Of a stretch of 64,000 bases of DNA, positions 62,585 to 64,000 are shown piece by piece (within the stretch, counting starts at the first letter, position 1; every line of letters begins with the position of its first letter). The DNA is from Pleurodeles waltl. Its lineage: Eukaryota > Chordata > Amphibia > Caudata > Salamandridae. The stretch covers positions 1-64,000 of the forward strand of contig NW_027150047.1 in NCBI RefSeq assembly GCF_031143425.1, written 5' to 3'. The notes beneath the pieces are model-generated. The model was not told the origin of the DNA, did no database searches, and saw nothing but the letters and a program-made list of their open reading frames with translations. The position numbers and the translations under genes are program-made.

Positions 62585-64000
62585 AAATTTGTGGCTCCTC
62601 TCAGATTCCAGAACTTTCTGTCACCGAAATGTGAGGAAAATGTGTTTTTTTATCCAAATTGTGAGGTTTGCAAAGGATTCTGGGTAACAGAACCTGGTTA
62701 GAGCCCCACAAGTCACCCCATCTTGGATTCCCCTAGGTCTCTAGTTATCAAAAATGCACAGGTTTGGTAGGTTTCCCTAGGTGCCGGCTGAGCTAGAGGC
62801 CAAAATCTACAGGTAGGCACTTTGCAAAAAACACCTCTGTTTTCTGTCAAAAAATGGGATGTGTCCATGTTGTGTTTTGGGCTATTTCCTTTTGTGGGCG
62901 CTAGGCCTACCCACACAAGTGAGATACCATTTTTATCGGGAGACTTCGGGGAACGCTGGGTGGAAGGAAATTTGTGGCTCCTCTCAGATTCCAGAACTTT
63001 CTGTCACCGAAATGAGAGGAAAAAGTGTTTTTTTAGCCAAATTTTGAGGTTTGCAAAGGATTCTGGGTAACAGAACCTAGTCAGAGCCCCACAAGTCACC
63101 CCATCGTGGATTCCCCTAGGTCTCTAGTTTTAAAAAATGCAACTGTTTGGTAGGTTTCCCTAGGTGCCGGCTGAGCTAGAGGCCAAAATCTACAGGCAGG
63201 CACTTTGCAAAAAACACCTCTGTTTTCTGTCAAAAAATGGGATGTGTCCACGTTGTGTTTTGGGGCATTTCGTGTCGCGGGCGCTAGGCCTACCCACACA
63301 AGTGAGGTATCATTTTTATCGGGAGACTTGGGGGAACGCTGGGTGGAAGGAAATTTGTGGCTCCTTTCAGGTTCCAGAACTTTCTGACACCAAAATGTTA
63401 GGAAAATGTGTTTTTTTAGCCAAATTTTGAGGTTTGCAAAGGATTCTGGGTAACATAACCTGGTCAGAGCCCCACAAGCCACCCCATCCTGGATTCCCCT
63501 AGGTCTCTAGTTTTAAAAAATGCACAGGTTTGGTAGGTTTCCCTAGGTGCCGGCTGAGCTAGAGGCCAAAATCTACAGGTAGGCACTTTGCAAAAAACAC
63601 CTCTGTTTTCTGTCAAAAAATGCGATGTGTCCACTTTGTGTTTTGGGCTATTTCGTTTTGTGGTCGCTAGGCCTACCCACACAAGGGAGGTACCATTTTT
63701 ATCGGGAGACTTGGGGGAACGCTGGGTGGAAGGAAATTTGTGGCTCCTCTCAGATTCCAGAACTTTCTGCCACCGAAATGTGAGGAAAATGTGTTTTTTT
63801 TTTCCAAATTTTGAGGTTTGCAAAGGATTCTGGGTAACAGAACCTAGTCAGAGCCCCACAAGTCACCCCATCTTAGATTCCCCTAGGTCTCTAGTTTTAA
63901 AAAATGCACAGGTTTGGTAGGTTTCCCTATGTGCCGGCTGAGCTAGGGGCCAAAATCTACAGGTAGGCACTTTGCAAAAAACACCTCTGTTTTCTGTCAA
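62585..64000 (+). repeat. Pentamer duplication, right copy, cut by the window end
   Basis: E right part, S (62822), R (63205), C (63588) and the start of the next monomer match 60670 onward at an offset of 1,915-1,916. Differences include gggcgctagg against gggtgctagg in S, gagatacc against gaggtacc, atcgtgga against atcttgga, and one extra T in the T tract near 63795. Confidence 0.85.

Larger units (their letters stand above)
1..64000 (+). repeat. Tandem satellite array, ~383 bp monomer, ~167 copies
   Basis: The anchor tttgcaaaaaacacctctg recurs every 380-384 bases through the whole window, always on the same strand, with no interruption by unrelated sequence. Typical successive anchor positions are 24129, 24512, 24895, 25278, 25661 and 26044, exactly 383 apart. 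Neighbouring monomers differ at roughly a few to ten percent of sites by eye, mostly substitutions at a limited set of positions. StuI (aggcct), AvrII (cctagg) and, in most copies, KpnI (ggtacc) occur at fixed places in each unit, so a digest would give a ladder. Both window ends lie inside the array. A centromeric or heterochromatic satellite is the natural reading, but the sequence alone does not prove chromosomal location. Confidence 0.98.

Noticed and set aside
1..64000. Open frames of about 60-128 codons on both strands in every monomer
   Set aside because: They recur once per unit and overlap on both strands. The ones I checked start at TTG or GTG, not ATG. A 383 bp period shifts frame each unit so no longer protein is possible, and differences between copies change residues freely. 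They are by-products of a repeat with few stops.
1..64000. CRISPR array
   Set aside because: Repeats are direct and regular, but the unit is 383 bp with no short conserved repeat separated by unique spacers; the whole unit is conserved.
1..64000. Mobile element insertion or retrotransposon origin
   Set aside because: No terminal repeats, target-site duplications, poly-A-tailed insert or transposase/reverse-transcriptase coding sequence; every stretch I read aligns to the same monomer.
1..64000. tRNA, 5S rRNA or other RNA-gene-derived satellite
   Set aside because: I looked for a B-box-like ggttcgaatcc and for 5S internal-control motifs in the monomer and found none.
1..64000. Inverted monomers or strand switches
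   Set aside because: The anchor and the StuI block read in the same direction in every monomer from end to end.
1..64000. Telomeric or simple-sequence blocks
   Set aside because: No ttaggg-type runs or microsatellites; the only simple stretches are A/T tracts of about 6-11 bases at fixed places in the unit.
1..64000. Naming the species or a known satellite family
   Set aside because: The repeat has a vaguely familiar look of satellites from large vertebrate genomes, but I cannot confirm this without a database search, so no name is given.

Overview
The whole 64 kb window is one uninterrupted tandem satellite array. About 167 copies of a ~383 bp monomer run head-to-tail on one strand from the first base to the last. 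I see no gene, RNA gene, transposon, inverted segment or unique sequence, and the array runs off both ends, so its true size is larger. One monomer counted by eye (24,895 onward) is about 45% GC and has about six CpGs.

Organism: a eukaryote, most likely one with a methylated genome, by inference. Long satellite arrays with higher-order repeats (HORs) are typical of centromeric or heterochromatic DNA. Many monomer differences are CpG to TpG/CpA changes, which suits a vertebrate (or plant) germline with CpG methylation. I cannot name the species or the satellite family.

Monomer types, named here by diagnostic bases: C (aatgcgatgtgtccacttt), R (gcatttcgtgtcgcggg), P (ccattggtatcagg), W (tgtatcagg plus caggttccag and tgacacc), V (tgtatcagg plus cagattccag), A (tgtttggggccattt), B (atttgttgctcc plus ctgtaacc), N (tattgggag plus ctgtaacc), E (gaacactgggaggtagg), S (ccatgttgtgttttgggct). 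B', C' and E' are sub-variants. Monomer coordinates use the ttgcaaaaaacacc anchor as the start.

Layout: 1-1.9 kb mixed C/E/S monomers, one with a 35 bp deletion. 1.9-4.6 kb a C-R-N trimer with EcoRI-bearing R monomers. 4.6-6.5 kb a mixed run. 6.5-21.1 kb a decamer HOR (R P W A B C E P W A) present three times, with B C E' and B' C' linkers. 21.1-24.1 kb an S monomer and an R-V-V trimer. 24.1-29.5 kb a mosaic, partly a 13-monomer echo of 19.9-22.2 kb. 29.6-41.8 kb and 42.2-54.4 kb are two nearly identical ~12.2 kb copies offset by 12,644 bp (33 monomers), joined by a ~0.45 kb segment copied from the 38.3-38.8 kb type. 54.4-64 kb a mosaic with recent 766 bp and 1,915 bp tandem duplications and a return of the EcoRI-bearing lineage seen at the left end.

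The window therefore reads as a record of repeated unequal crossover or template switching at scales of 2, 3, 4, 5, 6, 10, 13, 15 and 33 monomers. The short open frames on both strands are by-products of the repeat and are not annotated as genes.
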